Made by a program: the position numbers and the translations under genes. Positions 34,610 through 42,918 of a stretch of DNA of 64,000 nt are shown one piece after another; position 1 is the stretch's first letter, and the number at the start of each line of letters is the position of its first letter. Source of the DNA: Caulobacter sp048541825 (GTDB taxonomy: Bacteria > Pseudomonadota > Alphaproteobacteria > Caulobacterales > Caulobacteraceae); NCBI RefSeq assembly GCF_048541825.1, contig NZ_CP183332.1:3100001-3164000 (forward strand). Reading direction: 5' to 3'. The notes under the pieces are model-generated. The model saw only the letters and a list, made by a program, of their open reading frames with translations, was not told the DNA's origin and did not search any database.

Positions 34610-35992
34610 ATGGCCGACACCGCTAGCCTGCAAGAGCGTCCGCTGACGCTCGACGATCTGACCGCCTATTTCGCTTCGGGCTCCAAGCCCAAGGAAGCCT
34701 TCCGGGTCGGGGCCGAACACGAGAAGTTCGGCTTCTATCTCGGCTCGCACGCGCCTGTGCCCTATTACGGCGACAAGGGCGTCCACGCCCTTCTGGTCGG
34801 CCTGCAGCGCTTTGGCTGGAAGCCGGTGATGGAAGGCGAGGTCATCATCGGGCTGGAGCGCAACGGCGCCAATGTCAGCCTGGAGCCCGGCGGTCAGTTC
34901 GAACTGTCCGGCGCGCCGCTGCTGACCATGCACGACATCTGCGAAGAGACCGGCCAGCACCTGGACGAGGTCAAGACCGTCGCCGACGAGCTGGGCCTGG
35001 GCTTCATGGGTCTGGGCTTCTCGCCGGTCTGGAAGCGCGAAGAGGTGCCGGTGATGCCCAAGGGGCGTTACGTCATCATGCGCAACTACATGCCCAAGGT
35101 CGGGGGCATGGGCCTCGACATGATGCTGCGCACCTGCACGGTGCAGGCCAATCTCGACTTCTCGTCCGAAGCCGACATGGTCGCCAAGTTCCGCATGAGC
35201 CTGGCCCTGCAACCGATCGTCACGGCCCTGTTCGCCAATTCTCCGTTCACGGAAGGCAAGCCCAACGGCTTCCTGTCGAGCCGGGCCAATGTCTGGACCG
35301 ACACCGACGCTGACCGCACCGGCCTGCTGGACTTCGTGTTCGAGGACGGCTTCGATTTCGAGCGCTATGCCCGCTACGCCCTGGACGTGCCGATGTATTT
35401 CGCCAAGCGCGGCGACCGCTATATCGACCTGGCCGGCCGCAATTTCCGCGACTTCATCGACGGCAAGATCGATGAGCTGCCGGGCGAGCGCGCCTCGATC
35501 AAGGACTGGGCTGACCACACCACCACCCTGTTCCCGGAAGTCCGCCTGAAGACCTATCTGGAAATGCGCGGCGCCGATGCCGGCCCGTGGAGCAGCCTGT
35601 GCGCCCTGCCGGCCTTGTGGACGGGCGTGTTCTATGACGACGCCGCCCTGGCCGCCGCCTGGGACCTCTGCAAGGACTGGACGGCTGAGGAGCGCGCCCA
35701 GCTGCGCCGCGACGTACCGGTTCTGGGTCTGCAGGCGCCGATCGCCGGGCGCACCGCCCAGGACGTGGCCAAGGATTTCGTCGCCATCGCCAAGTCGGGC
35801 CTCAAGGGCCGGGCCCACATGAACGGCGGGTTCCTGGACGAGACGATCCATATGGGCGAACTCGAAGAGATCGCCGACAGCGGCTTGACCCGGGCCGACC
35901 GCCTGCTGGAGCTGTATCACGGCCCCTGGCAGGGCGATGTCAGCCGGGTCTTTACCGACTGCGCCTACTGGGACGCACAGTCCAAAACTTAA
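34610..35992 (+). CDS. gshA: Glutamate-cysteine ligase (plant type)
   Basis: 460 residues from the ATG at 34610 (AGGA about 9 nt upstream); an ATG at 34595 is an alternative. It catalyses ATP-dependent joining of Glu and Cys, the first step of glutathione synthesis. Blocks typical of the alphaproteobacterial/plant enzyme are FRVGAEHEKFGFYL, IGLERNGANVSLEPGGQFELSG, VMPKGRYVIMRNYMPKVG and LFANSPFTEGKPNGFLSSRA. Length is normal. gshB is not in the window, so this is probably either an extra copy or relies on a chromosomal gshB. Confidence 0.94.
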   Translation: MADTASLQERPLTLDDLTAYFASGSKPKEAFRVGAEHEKFGFYLGSHAPVPYYGDKGVHALLVGLQRFGWKPVMEGEVIIGLERNGANVSLEPGGQFELSGAPLLTMHDICEETGQHLDEVKTVADELGLGFMGLGFSPVWKREEVPVMPKGRYVIMRNYMPKVGGMGLDMMLRTCTVQANLDFSSEADMVAKFRMSLALQPIVTALFANSPFTEGKPNGFLSSRANVWTDTDADRTGLLDFVFEDGFDFERYARYALDVPMYFAKRGDRYIDLAGRNFRDFIDGKIDELPGERASIKDWADHTTTLFPEVRLKTYLEMRGADAGPWSSLCALPALWTGVFYDDAALAAAWDLCKDWTAEERAQLRRDVPVLGLQAPIAGRTAQDVAKDFVAIAKSGLKGRAHMNGGFLDETIHMGELEEIADSGLTRADRLLELYHGPWQGDVSRVFTDCAYWDAQSKT

Positions 35993-36190
35993 GCCGGACA
36001 CAGGCAGACAGGCTTTCCGCTCCCATCCAGAGGAGGCGGCTAGCCTGGCCGCGGGCAGCGAGGACGTGCCGAGCCAGGTTTGAGGCGAGTTCAAGCTCGC
36101 CATGTTCGGTCAGAACCAGACCGAGCACCGCCCAGGAGGTGCAGACCCGAGCCTATTTGGCTCAAGCCGGTTGACCCTGATGCTTTGCGC

Positions 36191-37453
36191 CTAAGCCCCC
36201 GTCCAGCGACGGAAGAGCAGACTGGCATTGACCCCGCCAAAGCCGAACCCGTTCGACAAGGCCAGGTCGACCTGCGCCTCGCGAGCCGTGGTGACGATAT
36301 CAAGACCTTCGGCCAACGGGTCTCGAGACTTCAGGTTCAGGGTCGGCGGCAAAACACCTCTGGAAAGGGCAAGGACAGTGAAGGCGGCCTCCATACCCCC
36401 GGCGCCGCCCAACAGATGTCCCGTCGAGGCCTTTGTCGCGCTGATGGCTGGGCCGCCCTCGACGCCGAAAATGGCCCGAATGGCTGCCAGCTCGCCGGCA
36501 TCACCGACCGGCGTCGAGGTTGCATGAGCGTTGATGTGACCCACCTGGCTGGCGGAAACCCCGGCCTGCTTCAAGGCGGCCATCATGGCTCGTTGGGCGC
36601 CCGCCCCGTCTGCGGGCCCTGCGGTAAGATGATAGGCGTCAGCGCTGGTGCCATATCCGACAAGCTCTGCGAGCGGCTGGGCCCCGCGCGCCAGCGCATG
36701 GTCCAGCGCTTCAATCACCAGAATGCCCGCGCCTTCGCCCATCACAAAGCCGTCGCGGTCGGCATCGAAGGGCCGGGAGGCGTGTTCAGGCGTGTCGTTA
36801 TAGGCGCTCGACAGGGCCCTAGAGGCAGCAAAGCCACCCAGGCTGACATGGTGGATCGCCGCTTCGGTTCCGCCGCAAACGGCGATGTCGGCTTCGTAAT
36901 TCCGGATAAGGCGGGCAGCATCACCGATCGCCTGCACGCCTGCCGCGCAGGCGGTCACCGGCGCGCCAATGGGGCCGGTGAAACCGTGGCGGATGCTGAC
37001 CCAGCCGGCGGCCAGGTTAGCCAGAAACGAAGGTACCGTGAACGGTGAAAGCCGGCGCGCCCCACGGGCGTCGGTGGTCCGCACCGCCTGGGCCAGGGCG
37101 GGGAACCCGCCAATACCTGATCCAACAATCGTTGCTGTGCTCTGACGGCCCGCCTCGTCCTGAGGCGACCAACCCGCCTGAGCGAGGGCCTCCTCCGCCG
37201 CCGCAAGCGCGAACGGGATGAAGCGATCCATTTTCTTCTGGTCCTTGGATGAGACGACCTTTTCCAGGTTGAACTCTCCAAAGCCTTGCCCCTCGGGTAC
37301 CGGCGCCACGACCTGGGCAGCAATGTCGGGAGCCACCTCAGGTGCAAGACGCCGCAGGCCAGACTCTCCGGCAAGCAGGCGCTGCCAGACCGTTTCGACA
37401 CCGACCCCCAGGGGGGTGACCAAACCAAGGCCCGTGACAACAATGCGGCGCAT
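36191..37453 (-). CDS. fabF: Beta-ketoacyl-ACP synthase II
   Basis: 420 residues from the ATG at 37453. The thiolase-fold condensing enzyme has C169 in VTACAAGVQAI, His in HINAHATSTP and His in KASTGHLLGGAGG, giving the Cys-His-His triad. The start RRIVVTGLGLVTPLG and the length match FabF. No acyl-carrier protein or other fatty-acid gene is adjacent, so it may be an extra copy with a special chain-length or stress role. It converges on gshA (198-nt gap without a clear terminator) and is divergent from the lipase gene. Confidence 0.93.
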   Translation of the reverse strand: MRRIVVTGLGLVTPLGVGVETVWQRLLAGESGLRRLAPEVAPDIAAQVVAPVPEGQGFGEFNLEKVVSSKDQKKMDRFIPFALAAAEEALAQAGWSPQDEAGRQSTATIVGSGIGGFPALAQAVRTTDARGARRLSPFTVPSFLANLAAGWVSIRHGFTGPIGAPVTACAAGVQAIGDAARLIRNYEADIAVCGGTEAAIHHVSLGGFAASRALSSAYNDTPEHASRPFDADRDGFVMGEGAGILVIEALDHALARGAQPLAELVGYGTSADAYHLTAGPADGAGAQRAMMAALKQAGVSASQVGHINAHATSTPVGDAGELAAIRAIFGVEGGPAISATKASTGHLLGGAGGMEAAFTVLALSRGVLPPTLNLKSRDPLAEGLDIVTTAREAQVDLALSNGFGFGGVNASLLFRRWTGA

Positions 37454-37728
37454 GATAGCTATTCCGTTACTGACCCGCGATCGGGCGTGACCGCTCCAAT
37501 AGGAACGTGGGGCTAAGCCTGGATTTGGGCGCAGCAGACCTGACTTGAGAACCACCACTCATGGCAATTCAGTCTTCCGCAGAGGCGCGCTTGCGACGGC
37601 GCGTTCAGACGCCGATTGTGCAGTTCGACGATCAGCACCGCCCGAATGCTGGGTTGACTGGAGCGAAGCCCGACCCACCCGCCTAGCAGTCCAAGCCGTC
37701 TTGGATCCTCAAAGCCGCGAGACAAAGA

Positions 37729-39186
37729 ATGCCCATGCTCCACTCGCGTCGACAATTTTTTGCGTCCGCAACGGCTATCGCCGGACTTGCCGCCTTGCCT
37801 GCGACGGCGCGCGCCGGCAGTGATCGTCTGAAAATTCTCTACAACCGAGCCGCTCAGGAGCACTTTCCTGATCAGAACCCGGTCATCGTCATTCCCGGAA
37901 TTCTCGGCACACGCCTGGTCGATGGCGCGTCGGGAGAGACCGTCTGGGGGGCATTCGATGGCATCTCCCCCAACTCGTCAGACAAGGCCAACGTCAGCAG
38001 GTTGGCCTTTCCATTCCACCGTCAATCGTTAGGCCCGGACTTGGCCGACTTGCGTCCAGACGCCGTGCTGGATCGCGTCCGCGTAAGACTCTTGGGTGTG
38101 CCATTTCAACTTCGGCAGTACGCCCAGATACTGTCCACACTCGGCGCGGCTGGCTACCGCGATGAAACCCTGCACCCCAAGGGCCTCGACTATGGCCCGG
38201 GTCACATCAGCTGCTTCCAGTTTCCTTATGACTGGCGACGCGACAACGCCGAAACAGCGTTGGCCCTAAAGCAATTCATGGATGAAAGGCGGCTAGTCGT
38301 CGCGGACGGCTATCGAGAATATCACGGTTACGACGTCGCGCCGGAGTCAATCCGCTTTGACGTCGTCGCCCACTCGATGGGGGCGGTTATGTTCCGATAC
38401 TTCATGCGCTATGGCGGCCAGCCGCTGGATACACTCGGAGCGGGTCCAACTTTGGACTGGGCCGGCGCGGCCTATGTTGATCGCGCAATTCTGGTCGCGC
38501 CCCCCAATGGAGGCAGCGGCGAAACGATGCGGCTTCTGCTCGAGGGCCAGGACTTCGGACGCCCTGTTGCTCCCAGATATCCTCCCTCGGTCCTGGGTTC
38601 ATTCCCTTCGGTCTACCAGTTGCTTCCACGACCCTGGTCGCCCGCTATTGAGGGGGTCGACGGCCAGCGTCTTTTTGAAGCAAAGACTTGGATTGACCGG
38701 GGCTGGGGCATCGCAGATCCGGACCAAGCTCCGGTGCTCGAACGCTTACTTCCAGAAGTTTCAGATCCAGATCGTCGTCGGCATCTGGCCCTTGACCATC
38801 TGGAGGTGAGTCTTACACGGGCCCAGAAGTTCCACACGGCGCTCGACAGTGCCCAGTTAGCACCGATCGGCTTCGAACCCTTCCTGGTCGCCGGCGATGC
38901 CGTGCCCACGCCAGAGCGTTATCGATATGACGCACAACGCAAGCGCCTAACCGTGGTCAGCTCTGCGCCCGGCGATGGCGCGGTCACCCGGTCCAGCGCC
39001 CTGCTCGACCACCGAACGCCCTCCACCTGGACACCGCGGATCCAGTCTCCGCTACGCTTTCGCAGCGTGTTGTTCACCGAGCAGGACCATCTGGGACTGA
39101 CCCGAACCGATCTGTTTTCGGACAACCTGCTGTTCTGGCTTCTCGAAGAACAGCGTGGCGAAAACAGTGTCCGCTATTCGATTTAG
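37729..39186 (+). CDS. Tat-exported LCAT-like alpha/beta hydrolase
   Basis: 485 residues. The N-terminus has a twin-arginine signal (HSRRQFFASATAIAGLAALPATARA). The hydrolase core begins PVIVIPGILGTRLVD as in lecithin:cholesterol acyltransferase/PDAT-like enzymes, with CFQFPYDWRRDN and the nucleophile elbow VAHSMGAVM. Late acidic and His residues (SAPGDGAVT; EQDHLGL) can supply the rest of the triad. It probably hydrolyses or transfers acyl chains of lipids in the periplasm or outside. It lies 275 nt from fabF, divergently; any lipid link between the two is speculative. Confidence 0.8.
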   Translation: MPMLHSRRQFFASATAIAGLAALPATARAGSDRLKILYNRAAQEHFPDQNPVIVIPGILGTRLVDGASGETVWGAFDGISPNSSDKANVSRLAFPFHRQSLGPDLADLRPDAVLDRVRVRLLGVPFQLRQYAQILSTLGAAGYRDETLHPKGLDYGPGHISCFQFPYDWRRDNAETALALKQFMDERRLVVADGYREYHGYDVAPESIRFDVVAHSMGAVMFRYFMRYGGQPLDTLGAGPTLDWAGAAYVDRAILVAPPNGGSGETMRLLLEGQDFGRPVAPRYPPSVLGSFPSVYQLLPRPWSPAIEGVDGQRLFEAKTWIDRGWGIADPDQAPVLERLLPEVSDPDRRRHLALDHLEVSLTRAQKFHTALDSAQLAPIGFEPFLVAGDAVPTPERYRYDAQRKRLTVVSSAPGDGAVTRSSALLDHRTPSTWTPRIQSPLRFRSVLFTEQDHLGLTRTDLFSDNLLFWLLEEQRGENSVRYSI

Positions 39187-39288
39187 TCGGCGTGACGCTG
39201 GTCAGGTATTGACGAGCACCCTTCGGATCACTGAAGCGACGGACACAGACGTCAATAGAGAGGCTGCCGCCTCGCCGCAACAGCCTCC

Positions 39289-39313
39289 CCGGCCACCGGC
39301 CACCGGCCACCGG
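39289..39313. repeat. Short CCGGCCA tandem repeat
   Basis: Three to four tandem copies of the 7-mer CCGGCCA lie in the gap between the lipase and oxidoreductase genes. The rest of 39187-39436 holds no recognised gene. Such a repeat can vary in copy number by slippage; no function is evident. Confidence 0.5.
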
Positions 39314-39436
39314 CCCGTGAGACAGTGTATTTCACTAATCGAAACGGTCGTCGGCCACCGAGCACACTAGGTTCTCCTGACCCCGCCCAGGCATCAGCTG
39401 CCGGAAGGGGCGGCGTGCAAGCAGCGGAGTTCCTCG

Positions 39437-40459
39437 ATGGACCAGTACACTCTCCAATCCGGCTCAGACGAGCTCGCACTGGTTCTCGGCCAACAGCCGG
39501 CGCCCGGCCCACTCGGTAATCGGCACGTAGTCGTGCGCATGATGGCGGCGAGCCTGAACTATCGCGATCTGCTCTGCAGAGGTGATCTGGAGGGAACCAG
39601 ACAAGGCCTGGTTCCGCTCTCTGACGGCGCCGGTGAGGTGATTGAGGTTGGCTCAGGCGTTAGCCGTTGGCGACCGGGTGATCGCGTTAGTCCGGCCTTC
39701 TTCCCAAAATGGCGCTCTGGCCCTTTCCGGCCCGAACATCTGGCGGAGGCTCTCGGCGGCTCGAACACGGACGGCGTGCTGCAAAGCCTGTTCGTGGCGC
39801 ATGAAGATGCGTTCGTGCGGATCCCGGACCGTCTGTCGTTTGCCGAAGCAGCCACCCTGCCCTGCGCGGGTGTGACCGCGTGGCATGCGCTGTTTGAGCG
39901 TGATCAGGTAGGGCCCGACCACACCATCCTTGTTCAAGGGACCGGCGGCGTTTCCATCATTGCGCTCCAACTGGCGCACGCCGCAGGCGCGAAGGTTATC
40001 GTAACATCTTCGTCTGACGCAAAGCTCGCCATCGCAAAGTCCATGGGAGCCTGGGCGGGCGTGAACTACAAGACGGCGCCTGACTGGGATCAGGCTGTTC
40101 TTGACCTGACGGATGGACGCGGCGCCGATCACATCCTCGAACTGGGCGGCCCGGACACCTACAATCGTTCGATCAACTGCCTCGCATTCGGGGGAACGAT
40201 CTCACAGATCGGAGTCCTCACGGGCTTCGGTTCCAAGCCGGACATTACACCACTGCAGTTCAAAAATGGCCGGATCAACGGCATCTGCGTCGGGTCGGTC
40301 GAACACTTCGAACGGCTCATGGCCTTCGTCGAAGCCCACGCGATCACCCCACGCGTGTCCAAGACTTTCAAATGGAGCGGAGCGGCCGAAGCCTATGAGG
40401 CCCTGAGACGTTCTGACCACTTCGGCAAGGTGGTCATCAATATTCAGGACCACTCCTAG
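39437..40459 (+). CDS. Zinc-independent MDR oxidoreductase (quinone oxidoreductase-like)
   Basis: 340 residues. The medium-chain dehydrogenase/reductase fold is clear: MMAASLNYRDLLCRGDLEG, LVPLSDGAGEVIEVGSGVSRWRPGDRV, CAGVTAWHALF and the Rossmann ILVQGTGGVSIIALQLAHAAGA. The usual catalytic Cys/His zinc ligands are not seen, so it is more like an NADPH:quinone reductase than an alcohol dehydrogenase. The substrate is unknown. A small acidic reading frame follows. Confidence 0.87.
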   Translation: MDQYTLQSGSDELALVLGQQPAPGPLGNRHVVVRMMAASLNYRDLLCRGDLEGTRQGLVPLSDGAGEVIEVGSGVSRWRPGDRVSPAFFPKWRSGPFRPEHLAEALGGSNTDGVLQSLFVAHEDAFVRIPDRLSFAEAATLPCAGVTAWHALFERDQVGPDHTILVQGTGGVSIIALQLAHAAGAKVIVTSSSDAKLAIAKSMGAWAGVNYKTAPDWDQAVLDLTDGRGADHILELGGPDTYNRSINCLAFGGTISQIGVLTGFGSKPDITPLQFKNGRINGICVGSVEHFERLMAFVEAHAITPRVSKTFKWSGAAEAYEALRRSDHFGKVVINIQDHS

Positions 40460-40472
40460 CGACTTCGAAACT

Positions 40473-40640
40473 GTGCGACGAAACCCGTGGCTGTTGTCCG
40501 ACGAGGGAAGGGTCAGGAGGACGGTCGTCCTCGAGATCTTCGGGTTCGAGCTAGAGCTGTATGGTGACCCTAGCCTGACCCCGGAAGAAAAGGCCTTCTT
40601 CCAAGCCGAAACTGAGGCCCAGCCGGATCGTCTCGCCTAA
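40473..40640 (+). CDS. Small acidic protein, function unknown
   Basis: A 55-residue frame from a GTG at 40473 to the TAA at 40638. The sequence reads naturally (RRTVVLEIFGFELELYGDPS, then LTPEEKAFFQAETEA) with strong third-position GC, suggesting real coding. No good ribosome site is visible, so the start is uncertain. It follows the oxidoreductase by 13 nt. No family recognised. Confidence 0.4.
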   Translation: MRRNPWLLSDEGRVRRTVVLEIFGFELELYGDPSLTPEEKAFFQAETEAQPDRLA

Positions 40641-40899
40641 ACTTGGTGCGGCTTTGCGCCATAACCAGACCTTGGCACCCCTCCCGATTCCGGACCTTCA
40701 CGCGTATGTGCAAAAGGCTCTGTGCGGCTCATTGCGGGCTTTCATTGCCCAAGTTGCCAACGCACTCGGATGACTCCTCGGCGACATCGGGAAGGTTCGT
40801 TTTTTAACGGCGGTCAGAGTGGTGATTGCCGGCTGCCTTGGAGGCACAGTCGCTGGCGAGTGACCGGCCTTCTGTTGGGTGATGAGACTTCAGCTACAG

Positions 40900-41097
40900 T
40901 TAATTGCTTTTCCGCCCGTGGGTTGGCGCTGTGCCAAACTCGTTCGCGAGCCAGCGGTTGAAGGAGCTTTGCCGGGAATAACCTAGCACTTCGGCGACCC
41001 TGGGCAGGACCAAGGCGTCGTTGCGAACATAGCGCACGACCATCTCTCGGCGCATGTCGTTGAGCACATGGCCGTAGCCACACTCCATTCCCAACAA
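40900..41097 (-). pseudogene. AraC-family regulator fragment
   Basis: This minus-strand frame encodes a typical AraC C-terminus: DMRREMVVRYVRNDALVLPRV, then AEVLGYSRQSSFNRWLANEFG. Nothing upstream encodes the rest of an AraC protein; instead the next sequence (from about 41124) is the start of a LysR gene. It is a truncated gene joined to another fragment. Its loss of the N-terminus means it is unlikely to regulate anything. The upstream 40641-40899 shows no gene. Confidence 0.6.
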
Positions 41098-41123
41098 AGT
41101 GGATTTGTCTTCAAGTACCCACC

Positions 41124-41180
41124 GCCCTCGGCAAGCAGCGCGTCCAGAGTGATCAGCCGGTCGAGATCGGAGGATGACAC
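41124..41180 (-). pseudogene. LysR N-terminal fragment (decayed copy)
   Basis: The first ~19 codons of a LysR gene match those of the intact regulator at 43995-44882 (SSSDLDRLITLDALLAEG here, SSPDLNLLITLDALLAEG there). After that the sequence switches to unrelated sequence next to the AraC fragment. It is part of the 241-bp duplication 41124-41364. Confidence 0.7.
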
Positions 41181-41364
41181 GCCTTGGGCATGAAATAGCC
41201 AGGCGAGAATAGAGAGCGTTTGACGCATCATTTCAATGCAAATGCTGCGCGTTCCGCCGTCTATGGCTTGTCGCTACCCTTCGGGATCATCACCGGACAA
41301 GGGGCAAGCCGATGCCGAGCAACTCACTCTTGACCGGCATGAGAAACATCAATGCGGCCTGGAG
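41124..41364. repeat. Decayed duplicate of the LysR-cupin divergent promoter
   Basis: This 241-bp block matches 44826-45066 colinearly without gaps visible by eye, with scattered substitutions. It includes the start of the LysR gene, the whole divergent promoter and the first 17 codons of the cupin gene. Its central palindrome is damaged on one arm (CATTTC at 41229-41234 versus CATTTG in the intact copy). It appears to be the older, broken copy. Confidence 0.85.
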
Positions 41365-41452
41365 AGTGTCTCCGACAGTCACGGCGGCAGCGCAACGCAA
41401 CCGGTCCTGCATCATCATCAAGCTCAGCACCTTGCCCGCGAACGGGCTCTGA
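41312..41452 (+). pseudogene. Truncated cupin gene start
   Basis: The ATG at 41312 begins a frame whose first 17 residues (MPSNSLLTGMRNINAAW) match the intact cupin start at 45014 (MPSNSLQTCMRSLNAAW). After that it reads into unrelated sequence and stops at 41452. The cupin core is absent, so it is a promoter-proximal remnant. It ends 1 nt before the DUF2306 start. Confidence 0.65.
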
Positions 41453-41453
41453 C

Positions 41454-42116
41454 ATGGCCCGAGTTATCGCACCCAAGGTCAACTGGCTCCTGCCTGTTTT
41501 GCTGCTGGCGCTGTCCGCCGTTCCTATCATCGTCGGCGTCGCCCGCCTGACGTGGCTTGCCGGCGGCGTTATCCGCCCAGACAGCGGCCGGTTTGCGTCC
41601 ATGCCGGTTCCCCTAGCGCTCCACATCCTCAGCATCGTCGTCTTTGGGTGTCTTGGCGCCTTCATGTTCACCCCTAGCCTCCGGCGGCGCTGGCCTAACT
41701 GGCACCGAGCCGCAGGACGCGTGCTCGCACCCACCGGCCTCATCGCGGCCTCCACAGGTCTGTGGATGACCCTCTACTACCCCCCGGGCGCCGACGATGG
41801 CCCGGCGCTGTTCGTGCTGCGCCTCGTCTTCGGCTCGGCCATGGCAGTGTCGCTGCTGTGCGGGCTGGTAGCGATCAGGCGACGCGCCTTCGCCGAACAC
41901 GGCGCCTGGATGCTACGTGGCTACGCCATTGGCATGGGCGCCGGAACGCAGGTGTTTACGACCGCCGTCTGGCTCTTGCTGATTGGTCCGACCCACGAAA
42001 TGTCGAGGGCCGCGACGATGGGCGCCGGCTGGGTGATCAACCTCGCCTTGGCCGAGTGGATCCTCGCTCGACGCCTAACTGCATCGAAGCTCAACCCAGT
42101 CTCAAGTCAAACCTAG
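41454..42116 (+). CDS. DUF2306 membrane protein
   Basis: 220 residues from the ATG at 41454, with six or so hydrophobic segments (VNWLLPVLLLALSAVPIIVG; LALHILSIVVFGCLGAFMF; AAGRVLAPTGLIAASTGLWM; FGSAMAVSLLCGLVAI; MLRGYAIGMGAGTQ; GAGWVINLALAEWILA). Conserved histidines in LHILSI, NWHRAAG and EHGAWML are usual for this family, perhaps binding haem. Function unknown. Because the duplication endpoint lies just upstream, it may now be driven by the transplanted promoter at 41124-41364 (inference). Confidence 0.82.
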   Translation: MARVIAPKVNWLLPVLLLALSAVPIIVGVARLTWLAGGVIRPDSGRFASMPVPLALHILSIVVFGCLGAFMFTPSLRRRWPNWHRAAGRVLAPTGLIAASTGLWMTLYYPPGADDGPALFVLRLVFGSAMAVSLLCGLVAIRRRAFAEHGAWMLRGYAIGMGAGTQVFTTAVWLLLIGPTHEMSRAATMGAGWVINLALAEWILARRLTASKLNPVSSQT

Positions 42117-42143
42117 ACCATGGCCCAGGAGGGCCTCCCCAAA

Positions 42144-42521
42144 ATGCGAATTCTTATTGCTCTCGCCGTCGCCGCCACCCTGGCCGGATGCGTATCGACC
42201 AATTCCACCCTGCTCGGCGCACCGCAGACGCTGTCGGCGGTCGCCCCGGCCTCGGTGACCTTCTATCGCACCGCCGACCAGGTGTTGCGTCCCTATTCGG
42301 AGGTGGCCCTTCTCCACGCCAGCGGCGACTCGCTGTGGACCAGCGAAAAAGCAATGTTTGAGTCCATGCGAAAAGAGGCGGCCAAGCTCGGCGCCGACGC
42401 CGTCATCCTTGAACCCGTCCAGGAGCCCAGCACCGCGCTCAAGGTCGCCGCTGCGGTCCTGCACGTTTCAGCGCCCCGCAAAGGTCGGGCGCTAGCGATC
42501 CGGACCCTGTCTCCGAAATGA
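42144..42521 (+). CDS. Small outer-membrane lipoprotein, function unknown
   Basis: 125 residues from the ATG at 42144, with AGGAGG at 42127. The N-terminus has a lipoprotein signal with lipobox LAGC (Cys about 16). The mature part contains ASVTFYRTADQVLRPYSEV and KAMFESMRKEAAKLGADAVIL, a pattern seen in small lipoproteins related to YbjQ/DUF4156-like families. No enzyme motif is seen. It overlaps the downstream hydrolase fragment by 4 nt. Confidence 0.7.
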   Translation: MRILIALAVAATLAGCVSTNSTLLGAPQTLSAVAPASVTFYRTADQVLRPYSEVALLHASGDSLWTSEKAMFESMRKEAAKLGADAVILEPVQEPSTALKVAAAVLHVSAPRKGRALAIRTLSPK

Positions 42522-42901
42522 CAGCGCCGTCGCAGCCGCCCTCCCAAACAGGGTTTGGTGTTCGTAGCCTGCCCCACGCAGCTGGTTCGCTCTATTCGAC
42601 CGTGGGCGACCTCGCGACATGGGAAGAGGCCTTGCAGAGCGGCAAGCTGATCAAGGCTGCCTCCCTGTCAGCCATGTTCACCGACTGGGGCAGCGGCTAC
42701 GGCTTTAGCAAGGTCATCGGCAAGACCGTCGGTCACACCCGGTATTTTCACTCGGGCGGCATCGACGGCTTCGTCGGCGAGCTCGACTATTATCCGGCTG
42801 AAAATCTGGCAGTGGCTGTGCTCACCAATCAGACAAACACCGCACCCGACACGATCGCCACAAACTTCGCTGCCGCCTACCTCAAGGCGCCGGCCAGCTA
42901 G
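42518..42901 (+). pseudogene. C-terminal fragment of a beta-lactamase-fold serine hydrolase
   Basis: 127 residues beginning at an ATG at 42518 correspond only to the C-terminal part of a class C beta-lactamase-related hydrolase: GSLYSTVGDLATWEEALQSG, GYGFSK, HTRYFHSGGIDGFVGELDYYP and NLAVAVLTNQTN. The N-terminal SxxK and YxN catalytic motifs are missing, so it cannot be active by itself. The HSGG triad motif remains. It is a truncated gene, distinct in sequence from the intact hydrolase at 47234-48556. Confidence 0.75.
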
Positions 42902-42918
42902 ATTGAACTGGTCCAAAC

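Noticed and set aside
34445..36103. A 552-codon minus-strand open frame opposite gshA
   Set aside because: It covers gshA antisense and has no motif or ribosome site; gshA on the plus strand is unambiguous.
39289..39313. A CRISPR-like array from the CCGGCCA repeats
   Set aside because: The repeats are 7 bp and contiguous, with no spacers. No CRISPR array or cas gene was seen anywhere in the window.
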